Shown here: one piece after another, positions 35,139-44,394 of the stretch | How positions within the stretch are numbered: position 1 is the first letter of the stretch | How the letters are laid out: each line of letters begins with the position of its first letter | Assembly: GCF_017377855.1 (NCBI RefSeq) | Contig: NZ_JAFREP010000044.1 | Location: 1-64,000, forward strand | Direction: 5' to 3' | DNA: 64,000 nucleotides | Origin: Acanthopleuribacter pedis | Lineage (GTDB): Bacteria > Acidobacteriota > Holophagae > Acanthopleuribacterales > Acanthopleuribacteraceae | Made by a program: the position numbers and the translations under genes | The notes under the pieces: generated by a model | What the model was told of the DNA's origin: nothing | The model's input: the letters and a program-made list of their open reading frames with translations, nothing else | Database searches by the model: none

Positions 35139-36086
35139 ATGTCATTAACGGTTACGGATTTACAGAAAAGCTATAAAGAGGTCCAGGCCCTGGGCGGCTT
35201 GAGTTTCAAACTGGAACCCGGCTCGTCGATTGCGCTTTTGGGCCCCAACGGCGCCGGCAAAAGTACCGCTATCAAGATTTTGACCACCTTGGTTCGCCCC
35301 GATAGCGGGCGCATCGAATGGGGCGGCAAAGACCTGCTCAAGGATCCACCCGCGTTGCGTGATCTGGTCGGTTATGTCTCGCAAGAAATCGCCATGGATA
35401 AGGTGTTGACGGCGGTGGAGTTTATGCGTTTTACGGCGGGTCTGTTGCACCTAAAGTGGCGCGACCACCGCGAACGCGCGCTGGCGCTGATTGACCAACT
35501 CGGCCTACGCGAGGCCCAAGATCGTCGTGTCGGTGAATACTCCGGCGGCATGAAGCGCCGCCTGGACCTGGCCACGGCATTGCTCCATAACCCACGGGTG
35601 CTGATTCTCGACGAACCAACCACCGGGCTGGACATTGAAGCGCGCGAATTAATTTGGCGCTTAATTGAGCAATTTAAACGCGACGGTGGCGCGGTGATTC
35701 TCGCCAGCCACGATTTCCAAGAGGTGCAACATCTCGCCGATCACGTCTTGATCCTCGAGAAAGGGGTCGTCAAGCAGAGCGACGCCCCGGACCAACTCAA
35801 ACAAGCGCTCGGCCGCTGGATCGTCCGCTTGAGCACCCACGAGTTCATGGACAAAGCGGCGGTTGACGCGGCTCGGGCGGTGTTTGCCGAGCAGCCGGGT
35901 TACCGTGTACTGGAACAGGAAACGGCCTGTCTGGCGCTGGCCTGTTCTAGTGAGGCCGATATGGGTGATATTCACCGACAGGTTTTCGCCGCGGCCACTG
36001 ATGCGGGTTTGCCCGTCTTCTCACTAAACATCCAACACCCCAACCTTGAAGATGTCTATCGTTTCTCGCTGCGAGGTGACGCATGA
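35139..36086 (+). CDS. ABC-2-type exporter, ATP-binding protein (DrrA-like)
   Basis: 315 residues: Walker A GPNGAGKS, Q-loop VGYVSQE, signature YSGGMKRRLDLA, Walker B LILDEPTTGLD, H-loop ASHD, and a C-terminal ~90-residue extension typical of drug/polysaccharide exporters of the DrrA/NodI group. It powers export with the permease encoded downstream, whose start overlaps this stop in ATGA. GAGG is 9 bases before the ATG. Substrate cannot be told. Confidence 0.9.
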   Translation: MSLTVTDLQKSYKEVQALGGLSFKLEPGSSIALLGPNGAGKSTAIKILTTLVRPDSGRIEWGGKDLLKDPPALRDLVGYVSQEIAMDKVLTAVEFMRFTAGLLHLKWRDHRERALALIDQLGLREAQDRRVGEYSGGMKRRLDLATALLHNPRVLILDEPTTGLDIEARELIWRLIEQFKRDGGAVILASHDFQEVQHLADHVLILEKGVVKQSDAPDQLKQALGRWIVRLSTHEFMDKAAVDAARAVFAEQPGYRVLEQETACLALACSSEADMGDIHRQVFAAATDAGLPVFSLNIQHPNLEDVYRFSLRGDA

Positions 36087-36892
36087 ACGCCATGATGATG
36101 GAAATTCAGGCTTTGGCCATGCGCTGGTTTATTCATTCCAAGCGCCGCCCGGTTGTGTTGATTGCCGGTTTGTTCCAGCCGTTTATTTGGCTCGTCCTGT
36201 TTTCGGCGGTTTTCAAAAACAGCCCGATGCAAGCGCTGGTAGGCGCCGACAGTTACATGGGGTTCATCACTCCCGGCGCGCTGGTGTTTACGGCGTTTAC
36301 CGGGGCGCTGAACGGCGGCGTTCCCATCCTCTTCGACCGGGAATTGGGTTTTCTCGACCGTTTGCTGGCGGCGCCGCTGCGCTCGCGGTTCTCCATCATT
36401 TGGGCGACCGGGTTCCACATCTTCGTGATGACCCTGCTCCAGTGTTTGGTCATTGTGTTGGTTACCGGGGTGATGGGCGTCCGTTTTGCGGGCGGAATCG
36501 GCGGTGTCGGCGTTTTCCTGTTGGTGCTGGCACTGATTACGATGCTGTTTACCACCTTTAGCCTGATGTTGGCTTTTGTGCTGCGTTACCATTTCGAGTT
36601 GATCTCGATCATCATGATCATCTCGCTGCCGCTGATGTTTATGTCGACCGCTTTTGCACCCATTGATTACATGCCGAGCTGGCTGGTGTTTTTTGTGTCG
36701 GTCAATCCGATTACGCTGGCCGTCGAGCCCTTGCGGGCCGTCTTTTTTCAGCCGGAATGGCAAATGGGCGCGGTTCTCCTGGAAACACCGCTGTTTAACC
36801 TGTCGATGACGGGCGCGCTCGGCGTGCTGATTGGGTTAAACGTGGTCACAGCGCTGTTGGCCAAAGGGGTCATCCAAAAAAAGCTGGCCTAG
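36083..36892 (+). CDS. ABC-2-type exporter, permease (DrrB-like)
   Basis: 269 residues with six predicted membrane segments, including PVVLIAGLFQPFIWLVLFSAV and FHIFVMTLLQCLVIVLVTGVM-like helices. The ABC-2 signature region around LPLMFMSTAFAPIDYMPSWL and SVNPITLAVEPLR is present. It pairs with the ATPase just upstream (4-base overlap). Its TAG stop is the first three bases of palindromic element copy F. Confidence 0.9.
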   Translation: MNAMMMEIQALAMRWFIHSKRRPVVLIAGLFQPFIWLVLFSAVFKNSPMQALVGADSYMGFITPGALVFTAFTGALNGGVPILFDRELGFLDRLLAAPLRSRFSIIWATGFHIFVMTLLQCLVIVLVTGVMGVRFAGGIGGVGVFLLVLALITMLFTTFSLMLAFVLRYHFELISIIMIISLPLMFMSTAFAPIDYMPSWLVFFVSVNPITLAVEPLRAVFFQPEWQMGAVLLETPLFNLSMTGALGVLIGLNVVTALLAKGVIQKKLA

Positions 36893-37144
36893 CCCGCGGC
36901 TCTCGCAAGGAATTCTGCTGCGAAGCTGAAAGCCATGCGAGAACGAGGGGGCGGTCTTCCGCATTACTCGGTCGAGCCGCCTTCGTCTCAGCTGTTACGC
37001 CGAATGGTCGGCCCCGCGAAAGGTCGGCCCCGCGAAAGGTCGGCCCCGCGAAAGGTCGAACCCCTGTGTCGTCTCTCGGTCGTAATCTTCGTACCCACAA
37101 GGCGTTCAGCGTCTCGTGACGAATCCTCGTGAGAAATGCGGGTT
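36890..37144. repeat. Dispersed palindromic element, copy F
   Basis: Begins TAGCCCGCGGCTCTCGCAAGG and ends GTGACGAATCCTCGTGAG then AAATGCGGGTT. It carries CTGCTGCGAAGC, CCATGCGAGAACGAGG, CTTCCGCATTACTCGG then TCGAGCCGCCTTCG, GCTGTTACGCCG, four 16-bp units, and GTAATCTTCGTACCCACAAGGCG. It follows the permease stop directly; the rest of the gap to 37225 holds nothing recognisable. Confidence 0.85.
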
Positions 37145-37225
37145 CGTGGTCGGGACACAGCTCCGCCGGGGAGCGCGCATCGGCGTGCTCCCACGGCGTG
37201 GCGGATTACCACGTTTTTCCGGTTC

Positions 37226-37489
37226 CTAGGACTTCTTAGCGGTGGTTCGCGGATCCTTGAGGCTGATGATCATATCGATGGCGGGGATTAAGACCTCAAT
37301 TTCGCGAATGCGTTCACGCAGGCTTTTCCACTCTTTAAGGGTCAGTTTGCCGGAATCGAGAATGGCACCCTTGATCTCCTCCACCAGGGAGAGACTTTTT
37401 TCCGCGTCTTCCTGGTCGGCGATGAGTTCATGGATTTTGAAGAGCTCGTCGATTTCGTTTTGGGTAATGAGATTTTTGTCCTCGGACAT
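37226..37489 (-). CDS. Small helical protein of unknown function
   Basis: 87 residues, Glu/Lys-rich and predicted all-helical (NEIDELFKIHELIADQEDAE, SLRERIREIEVLIPAIDMII). AAGGGAG lies upstream of the ATG at 37489, supporting translation. It is alone on this strand between element copy F and the PP2C gene. No family recognised. Confidence 0.6.
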   Translation of the reverse strand: MSEDKNLITQNEIDELFKIHELIADQEDAEKSLSLVEEIKGAILDSGKLTLKEWKSLRERIREIEVLIPAIDMIISLKDPRTTAKKS

Positions 37490-37922
37490 GGGGGCTCCCT
37501 TCCTGATCGTGCAGTGATTTTTGGGTATGGTGCATCTATCGGTTGTCGCGCCGTCTTTCTTAAACCCGCGTCGCGTGTTGGGGTTTCGTTTACATGGGTG
37601 AACGCCTGCCCACGGTCCTCACCAGGATGACCGGTCGCCGAGGTGACCCGGTTGGTCGGGTCGTTTCGGGATCGGATACGCCGCGGGTGTGTGCGCAATT
37701 CGAATGCACTCGACGGCGTTGTCGCGGCCGCGGGCCGGTGCGAGGTTTTTAGGGCAAACGAAGCAATCACACGGATTTCAGACCGGGGTCTGAATTCAGG
37801 CAAGAACCGAACCTTCGGCAATGTCCCTGCACAGAAAACGGTGATTTTCGTTTTCAAATTGGTTGTCGGCAGATAGAATAGCCCATTGCTTCATCTACTA
37901 TGACATTTACTTTGGAGTCAGG
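37490..37922. other. Intergenic region upstream of the PP2C gene
   Basis: About 430 bases without a gene. TAGAAT near 37875 could be a -10 box for the phosphatase gene about 45 bases downstream, with TTTCAA 17 bases before it; support is weak. Confidence 0.35.
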
Positions 37923-38963
37923 ATGCGGAAAACACCCATTCAAATCCCCACGCTATCGTCCGAAGACTTTTCCAAGATCCTGCCTCCCAGCATGAATTAC
38001 CCGAGTCTGAGCGAGTTGTTCGGTCACTATTCCCAGGTGTATCTCAAACATATCGCTTCTAAAATGAACAGTTACACTTGGTTTCGCTTTGTTGAAAGTG
38101 AATCGAAAAACCTGATTTTTAAGCGTATGGCCACGCGGATTTTGTACCGCATGATGGAGCGAGAGCCCGCGGACCGCTACTGCGCGGGTAATGAGAACGG
38201 CTATGTGATCGGTGAATTGGCCGAGGGCTTAACCTCTCGTGGTGTGAACTACAAGTCCGTCAACGAAGACGGCATCGGCATTTTCGAACGCGAGGACGAA
38301 CTTTTGTTGGTCGGTTGCGACGGGGTCGGCGATTGCCTGGTCGGCGAGGTCGCCAGTTTTGTCATCCTCAGCCTGTTTGACCGTCACCCGGAGAAAACCA
38401 TTCAAGAAGTGTTTAGCGAAAGTGTTGAGGTTCTCTTGGCTTTGGGTGAGAAACTCGAGGTCGAGGTACCCGAGTTTGCGACCTTCCCTAATGAGATCAG
38501 CCAAGCCGCCGTCACCGCGGTAAGCATCAAAAACAATCGCTGTGAAATTGGTCAGGTCGGCGACGTCTTGCTGTACCACCTGCGTGACGGTGAACTGCGT
38601 CTGCTGGATCAAAACCGTCAGTGGCTCGATTTGGAGAAACTGAAAAAATTATTTGCCGACGAGCAGTACCTGGCCCAACGGCACATCATCTCCAACGCCA
38701 TCGGCCGCAACTACGATCCTTATTGGATGCCCGCCTTTCTAACGCTGAAGAAAGACGATGTATTGGTGCTGGCCTCCGACGGTTTGGAAACCCTTCACCC
38801 CAATGAAATTTTCGAGGTATTTGAAGAGTTCGATGACGACCGCGAGGTGCTCAACGCCTTGTACAACCGTTGCATCGAGGCGAATCTCAAGTGGAATACC
38901 TCGGGCTCACCGCTCTATACCAAACCCGACAATATCTCGATCATTCTTTACCGGCATAAGTAA
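37923..38963 (+). CDS. PP2C-type protein phosphatase
   Basis: 346 residues. The metal-binding aspartates of PP2C/SpoIIE-type phosphatases are present: NEDGIGIF, VGCDGVGD, the GQVGDVLLYHL strand pair, VLASDGL and PDNISIIL near the C-terminus. The N-terminal ~90 residues are an extra helical region. It should dephosphorylate Ser/Thr-phosphoproteins, opposing kinases such as the one at 48-54 kb, though no direct link is shown. ATG at 37923 follows GGAGTCAGG. It is convergent with a receiver and a GGDEF protein, suggesting one signalling locus. Confidence 0.8.
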   Translation: MRKTPIQIPTLSSEDFSKILPPSMNYPSLSELFGHYSQVYLKHIASKMNSYTWFRFVESESKNLIFKRMATRILYRMMEREPADRYCAGNENGYVIGELAEGLTSRGVNYKSVNEDGIGIFEREDELLLVGCDGVGDCLVGEVASFVILSLFDRHPEKTIQEVFSESVEVLLALGEKLEVEVPEFATFPNEISQAAVTAVSIKNNRCEIGQVGDVLLYHLRDGELRLLDQNRQWLDLEKLKKLFADEQYLAQRHIISNAIGRNYDPYWMPAFLTLKKDDVLVLASDGLETLHPNEIFEVFEEFDDDREVLNALYNRCIEANLKWNTSGSPLYTKPDNISIILYRHK

Positions 38964-38966
38964 TCT

Positions 38967-39344
38967 TTATCGCGCTTTGTGAAAGGCGTGAAAAAAGGTC
39001 TCGAGCTGCTCGGCCAAGATCATCGGATCAAAGGGTTTGTGGATGAGGCCCGCGATCTCCTCGGAGAGACGGGAGGCACGGGCCGCCGTAATCACCACCA
39101 CCGGGACCGGGTTGCTCTCGGTCATCGCCTGGATTTTGTGGAAAAGATCGTGGCCGTCGCTGTCCGGCAGACGCAAGTCCATCAAAATCAGGTCTGGATG
39201 CGTTTTAGCAAGGGTTTCGAGCGCTGCTTTTGCCGTATTGCAAAAGGCCACGGTTAAGTCGCCTAGCTCGGTTAAGGCCAAGTTAAGCACCATCTGAATG
39301 TCGGGATCGTCTTCTATACATAATATGTTTCGCAATGCTGACAC
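38967..39344 (-). CDS. Stand-alone response-regulator receiver
   Basis: 125 residues from a GTG at 39344, 7 bases after the stop of the upstream hybrid protein (a TTG at 39386 inside that gene is the alternative). Acidic pocket EDDPD, phosphoacceptor aspartate in LILMDLRLPD, TAARAS threonine region and lysine in HKPFDP mark a CheY-like receiver with no output domain. It is probably a phosphorylation partner of the HPt/receiver protein encoded directly upstream. Confidence 0.85.
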   Translation of the reverse strand: MSALRNILCIEDDPDIQMVLNLALTELGDLTVAFCNTAKAALETLAKTHPDLILMDLRLPDSDGHDLFHKIQAMTESNPVPVVVITAARASRLSEEIAGLIHKPFDPMILAEQLETFFHAFHKAR

Positions 39345-39351
39345 GGGTAGT

Positions 39352-41655
39352 TCACCGTCCGTGAGGGGTTGCTTGATGGGTCGCAAGCTGCTTCACATTT
39401 CCGAGGAGCTGCTCCATATTAAGCGGTTTCTCCATAAAAATGTCCACGCCGGCTTCCTGTGCTTCCAATCGGTAGCGGTAGCTTTTATAGACGCCGGTCA
39501 TGACCAAAATGCGTGTGTCCTTGAGTTCTGGTGACTGTCGGACGAGGCTGCAGAGTTCGAAACCATGGATGCCGGGAAACAAGAGTAAGTCGGTGATGAG
39601 CACGTGGGGTTTGTGCTCCATGCAGGCGTCGTAACCGGCGTCGCCGTCGGCGCAGGCCACCGCGTCGTAACCGAGTTCGCTCAAGGTTGTGGCGATCATT
39701 TCGCGAATTTCGCGTTCGTCGTCGACGACCACGACCCGAATGGGGTCGCCCTCGCCGTTGCGCATGGGTGGTGTCTTCGGGGTAGGTTGCTTGGGGTCCG
39801 GGTTCTCTACGATCTGGTGGTGTTCATCCAAGGGAACGGCCACGCTGTCGAAGGAGAAGGTATCGTCGTCGGCGCTCAAGGAGAAAGGGGTGAAATTGGC
39901 GCTGTCGTCGCTGGTTAAGGAGATCTCGCCGTGTTGGGACAGGAAGGAGGTTCCCGCCGCCTCTTCCTCCCGTGCGCTTTTCTCCGGCCATTGCTCTTTG
40001 AGTTCGTCCAGGTTGCGCGGGGCGATGAGGGTTTTGTTGCGGCCTGTTTTTTTGGCGGTAATCAGCGCAATCTCGGCGGCCTTGGAGATTTGACGGGCCG
40101 ATTTGAAGCGGGGAAAGCTGGCGATGCCGGCGCTGAGGGTGGTGTGGAAGGCGTGCAGATCGAGGTCGTGGACAATTTCGCTAAAGTCTTCGCGAATTTG
40201 CTCAATGATCTCAAAAGTGGCGCGTTCGCTTTGGTTGGGAATGACAATGGCAAATTCTTCGCCGCCGTAGCGGCCGATACGACCGAAGGTGCGAATCCGG
40301 CGTTGCAGGAGCAGCGCCAAACTGCGTAAGACGCGATCACCCGCGGCGTGGCCGTGGTCCTCGTTGATATCGTGGAAATGGTCGATATTGAGAAGGGCGA
40401 AGGAGAGATTTTGTTCGTTGCCGGCGGCTTTGGCCAATGCCCGGCTCATTTGTTGCCACAAACTGGTGTGGTTGGCCAGGCCCGTTAAGGAATCGCATTC
40501 GATGTAGCGTCGCAAGGCGCGGGCGCGGCGCATCCGTGACGACAATGAAAAGTAAAGGTAACGGTAGGGGATGGGTTTGATGAGAAAGTCGTCGGCCCCC
40601 AAATCAAGCGCCTCAAGCCGTTTGTTGATTTGGGTGTCGCTGGAGAGGTACACGATGGGGGTGGACACGAATTCTTCGTGTTGCCGAATCACGCGCGCCA
40701 AATCCAGGCCCGAGCATTGCGGCATGTGCAGGTCCATCAGGATCAGATCCGGCCGGAAGCGGTAGAGGGGTTGCAGGGCCTTGTTCGGTTCGTTTTGGAC
40801 TTGGACGACCATGCCCGCCTTCTCCATGATGGTAGCGATGTGGCTGGAAAGTACTTTGTCGTCATCCACGATAAACAAGCGGTAGGGTTCCTCTTGGCGT
40901 GGGCTGACCATTTCGTGGAGTTTTTCGATGAAACGTCCCATGTTGAGGGGTTTGGCGAAGCAGGCCGCGGCGCCTGCTTGGATCGCTTGCAGCCATTGGC
41001 CGGCGTCCGGGCCGCGAGGGATCAACACAATCGACGGGACGGTGCGGTTGCCGATTTTGACGGTGGGCGCGGGTGACTGACCGAGATCGCTGTTGCCGAG
41101 GTCCCAAATGACGGCCGCGGGACCATGTTCCTCGTTACAGGCCGCCAACAAGCTGTTGGTATCGGGGAAAAGCGAGATATCGAAGTCGAAATAATTGAGC
41201 TGGGCGCGCAGGCGCTGCGAGAAGATGGCGTCGTTGCTCATCAGGAACAAACGGGCGTGGCTGCCGATGGGGTCTTGTTGGAGCTGGAGCTTGGCGAGGT
41301 TGATCGGCTCGACATGAGGGTCCTTGTGCTGAACCGATTGGCCGAGGGCTTGGAGGCGGTTTTCGATACGGCGGCTGAGTTCCTCGGTAATCGGTAAGCC
41401 CTTTTCCTCGGCTTCAACTAACAGACCTTCCACCTCGCGGGCGACCTCGCTTAACAGAGAAAAGCCAAAGGTGCGACCTGAGCCGGCCAAGCTGTGGACC
41501 AGCCGGTAAAGCAGCTTGAGGTTGCTTTCCTCAAGGGGGATGGTCCTGAGGTCTTGCCATGCCTCTTTGATCTTCATGAGCTTCCGCGGCAACAAGCGTT
41601 CGTATTCATGGCGAAGCTGTTCCAGTTTCTCGTCCAGCGCTTTTTGTTCAACCAA
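39352..41655 (-). CDS. HPt-REC-REC-GGDEF-REC signalling protein
   Basis: 767 residues. HPt domain with phospho-histidine H54 (LVHSLAGSG). A degenerate receiver follows (~125-250; the acidic pair is missing in LFLMSND). Next a full receiver (~260-380; IVDDDK, LILMDLHMPQ, IKPIPY), then a diguanylate cyclase domain (~395-555) with active-site GGEEF near residue 465. The product-inhibition RxxD motif is not seen: RTFG occupies its place. A C-terminal receiver (~640-757; VVDDERE, LITDLLLFPG, MEKPLN) ends the protein. The TTG start follows AGGGG. It should make cyclic di-GMP under phosphorelay control. Confidence 0.85.
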   Translation of the reverse strand: MVEQKALDEKLEQLRHEYERLLPRKLMKIKEAWQDLRTIPLEESNLKLLYRLVHSLAGSGRTFGFSLLSEVAREVEGLLVEAEEKGLPITEELSRRIENRLQALGQSVQHKDPHVEPINLAKLQLQQDPIGSHARLFLMSNDAIFSQRLRAQLNYFDFDISLFPDTNSLLAACNEEHGPAAVIWDLGNSDLGQSPAPTVKIGNRTVPSIVLIPRGPDAGQWLQAIQAGAAACFAKPLNMGRFIEKLHEMVSPRQEEPYRLFIVDDDKVLSSHIATIMEKAGMVVQVQNEPNKALQPLYRFRPDLILMDLHMPQCSGLDLARVIRQHEEFVSTPIVYLSSDTQINKRLEALDLGADDFLIKPIPYRYLYFSLSSRMRRARALRRYIECDSLTGLANHTSLWQQMSRALAKAAGNEQNLSFALLNIDHFHDINEDHGHAAGDRVLRSLALLLQRRIRTFGRIGRYGGEEFAIVIPNQSERATFEIIEQIREDFSEIVHDLDLHAFHTTLSAGIASFPRFKSARQISKAAEIALITAKKTGRNKTLIAPRNLDELKEQWPEKSAREEEAAGTSFLSQHGEISLTSDDSANFTPFSLSADDDTFSFDSVAVPLDEHHQIVENPDPKQPTPKTPPMRNGEGDPIRVVVVDDEREIREMIATTLSELGYDAVACADGDAGYDACMEHKPHVLITDLLLFPGIHGFELCSLVRQSPELKDTRILVMTGVYKSYRYRLEAQEAGVDIFMEKPLNMEQLLGNVKQLATHQATPHGR

Positions 41656-42387
41656 GTGAGGACCCCTTCTTGTAACCCGTGCCGCGTTAAGGGCCGCCCG
41701 TCACCCTGAACCCATCCACACCGGCGCGGCATCGCGGCATAAGTCGGGAAAAGGGGTTCCCGGAAAAGGCTTTACGATGCGAGCAGTGTTTGCAGATGCG
41801 GTGTGAATTATGGTTGTTCGCGGGTCTGAGCGGTCCGAAAAGTTGTGGGCGATGGTTCGTCTTTTTTGGGAAAGCGTGATTTCAATCATATCATTGATTG
41901 TGGTGGAACCGCGTGTGCTTTGTGGCTTCCTTGGGAACAAATTAGGGGGCGGCCGCCTCAGTTGACATCGTCGAAACGAGACACGGGCTTGAAATCAAAA
42001 CACTTCCCGGTGGGTTTCGGTGCGGTGATTACTGGGGAGGCGTTCGACGGACGCGCGCCGTTTGAAACGCCGTGTTTTACAAGGTCGGCGACACGCGCCG
42101 CCACGCAAGTAAACCCTTGGTGGGCGCGCTTTGGTGCTATACTGTGGCGACTTTCGCCGCCGAGGCATGTATCGATACCATCACCGGTTAGCCATCGTTC
42201 GTACCGGTTTGGTCCGCGCCGTGTGGTTCACACCGCCCGTTCCATTGTTCCGCGTTGTTCGGGGGTTCCCCTGGATGCGTCCGCGCTTTTTCAGCCGCGA
42301 AAAGAAGAAAAAAAGTCATTGCCGCATTTTGCCGGCTCTCCCCGCAATGAGGGGTTTACCAAGTCACTATGGGAGGCAGATTTTTCC
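41656..42387. other. Long intergenic region upstream of the M2 peptidase
   Basis: About 730 bases. An open frame continuous with the peptidase reaches back to 41845, but its first ~180 codons resemble no protein and precede a clean signal peptide start. TATACT at 42138 with TTGGTG upstream is a weak promoter candidate. Confidence 0.45.
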
Positions 42388-44211
42388 ATGCACCAGCCAT
42401 CTATGTTGTCCCGCTTGCTTATCATGATGCTTTTTGCATTGAGCACGCTCAGTTCCGGTTTTGCCGCTGAGGCACAAGATGTGTCCAAGCAGGCACAAGC
42501 GTTTATCGATCAGTACACCAAAACCTATGTGGATATTTACCAGTTGAGCGCGGAGGCCCAGTGGGCGTCTAATACCGTGATCCTTGAAGGGGTTAAGGTC
42601 ATCGACGATCTCAATCAGATCGCCGGCGAAGCTTTTGCCCGTCACACCGGGTCCGTTGAAGTGATCGAACGGACGCGCCACTTTTTGAAACACAAAGACA
42701 AACTTACCGATCTGCAGGTCACCCAGCTCGAGGCGATTCTCTACAACGCGGGCAACAACCCGCAGACCGTTCCCGATTTGGTCGCCAAACGCATCGCCGC
42801 CGAAACCGCGCAAAACAGCGCGTTGTTTGGTTTCAGCTTCACCATTGACGGCAAAGAAGTGTCGCCCAACGATATCGACCGCGTTTTGACCACCAGCGAC
42901 GATTTGGCCGAACGCCTCAAGGCGTGGAACGCTTCAAAGGAAGTGGGCAAGACGCTGAAATCCGGTTTGGTGGACCTGGTTGAACTGCGCAACAAAACGG
43001 TCCAGGCGCTCGACTACGACAACTACTTTGATTACCAGGTCTCTGAATACGGCATGACCCGCGACGAAATGATGAAGATGAACGTCCAGTTCATGAAAGA
43101 ACTGCGTCCCTTGTACCGCGAGTTACACACCTGGGCGCGTTACGAACTGGCCAAACAGTACGGCGCCAAGGAAGTACCCGATCAGTTGCCCGCCCACTGG
43201 TTGCCCAACCGTTGGGGTCAGGACTGGGCCAACATGGTCGAGGTGGAAGGCATTGATTTGGACGGTGTGCTGAAGGAAAAAGGTTCGGAATGGTTGATCA
43301 AACAGGCCGAGCGTTTTTACGTCAGTCTGGGCTTCGATCCGCTGCCCGAATCCTTCTACACCAAATCGTCGCTGTACCCGCTGCCCCTTGATGCGCCCTA
43401 CAAGAAAAACACCCACGCCTCTGCTTGGCACATGAACCTCGACAACGACGTGCGCTGCTTGATGAGTGTGGAGCCCAACGCGCGCTGGTACGAAACGACC
43501 CACCACGAGTTGGGCCATATCTATTACTACATCGCCTATACCAACCCCGATGTACCGCCCCTGTTGCGCGGCGGTGCCAACCGCGGTTTCCACGAGGCGG
43601 TTGGCAGTCTGCTCGGTATGGCTTCCATGCAGAAGCCCTTCTTGGCCAACCTAAATTTGATTGACGGCAACGCCAAAACCGACGAGGTTAAGATCTTGCT
43701 CAAGGAAGCCTTGGGTATGGTGGTATTCATTCCCTTCTCGGCCGGTACCATGACCCACTTTGAGCATGACCTGTACGCGACCGATTTGTCGAAAGACGCA
43801 TACAACAAACGGTGGTGGGACTACGTTAAAAAGTTCCAAGGTATTGTGCCGCCCGCGGAACGTGGCGAAATGTACTGTGACGCCGCGACCAAAACCCACA
43901 TCAACAACGATGCCGCGCAGTATTATGACTACGCCATTTCCTACATCATCCTGCACCAGTTGCACGCCCACATCGCCAAAGAGATCCTGAAGCAGGATCC
44001 CCGCGCGACCAACTACTACGGCAGCAAAGAAGTGGGCGCCTTCATTAACAGCATTCTCAAAACGGGTGCGGTGGTGGATTGGCGCAAGGTCATGCGGGAT
44101 CACCTGGGCGAGGAAATCAGTGCCAAACCCATGCTGGCCTACTTCGCGCCGCTGATGGACTACCTCAAAAAAGAGAACAAGGGCCGCAAGTACACTTTGG
44201 CCGAGCTGTAG
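42388..44211 (+). CDS. M2-family peptidyl-dipeptidase (angiotensin-converting-enzyme-like), exported
   Basis: 607 residues, the family's single-domain size. A signal peptide (MLSRLLIMMLFALSTLSSGFAAEA) leads an all-helical catalytic domain. The zinc site is HHELGH (H373, E374, H377) with third ligand E403 in GFHEAVG, preceded by LLRGGANRG, all hallmark ACE sequence. The enzyme should release C-terminal dipeptides from oligopeptides outside the cytoplasm. GGGAGG lies 11 bases before the ATG at 42388. Confidence 0.92.
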   Translation: MHQPSMLSRLLIMMLFALSTLSSGFAAEAQDVSKQAQAFIDQYTKTYVDIYQLSAEAQWASNTVILEGVKVIDDLNQIAGEAFARHTGSVEVIERTRHFLKHKDKLTDLQVTQLEAILYNAGNNPQTVPDLVAKRIAAETAQNSALFGFSFTIDGKEVSPNDIDRVLTTSDDLAERLKAWNASKEVGKTLKSGLVDLVELRNKTVQALDYDNYFDYQVSEYGMTRDEMMKMNVQFMKELRPLYRELHTWARYELAKQYGAKEVPDQLPAHWLPNRWGQDWANMVEVEGIDLDGVLKEKGSEWLIKQAERFYVSLGFDPLPESFYTKSSLYPLPLDAPYKKNTHASAWHMNLDNDVRCLMSVEPNARWYETTHHELGHIYYYIAYTNPDVPPLLRGGANRGFHEAVGSLLGMASMQKPFLANLNLIDGNAKTDEVKILLKEALGMVVFIPFSAGTMTHFEHDLYATDLSKDAYNKRWWDYVKKFQGIVPPAERGEMYCDAATKTHINNDAAQYYDYAISYIILHQLHAHIAKEILKQDPRATNYYGSKEVGAFINSILKTGAVVDWRKVMRDHLGEEISAKPMLAYFAPLMDYLKKENKGRKYTLAEL

Positions 44212-44240
44212 TACCCGGCCTGATCGCTTTAACGTAACGC

Positions 44241-44280
44241 ATGGGCGTGTACCTGGTTTTCCGGGTTACACGCCCTTTTT
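44241..44280 (+). terminator. Rho-independent terminator after the M2 peptidase
   Basis: GGGCGTGTACC and GGTTACACGCCC form a stem around a T/C loop, followed by TTTTT, about 30 bases after the stop codon. Confidence 0.85.
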
Positions 44281-44394
44281 GCATCAAAAATGGGCCGCCG
44301 ACCCCGCGCAGGGGAAGGCGGCCGAGGATGATTCAAGGAAGAAAAGGTGGGATGATTGGCCGGGGGCGGTGGTACCGCGCCGCCCGGTGGTTGG

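Noticed and set aside
41845..42387. N-terminal extension of the M2 peptidase
   Set aside because: The ~180 extra residues resemble no domain and precede a normal signal peptide with its own ribosome-binding site.
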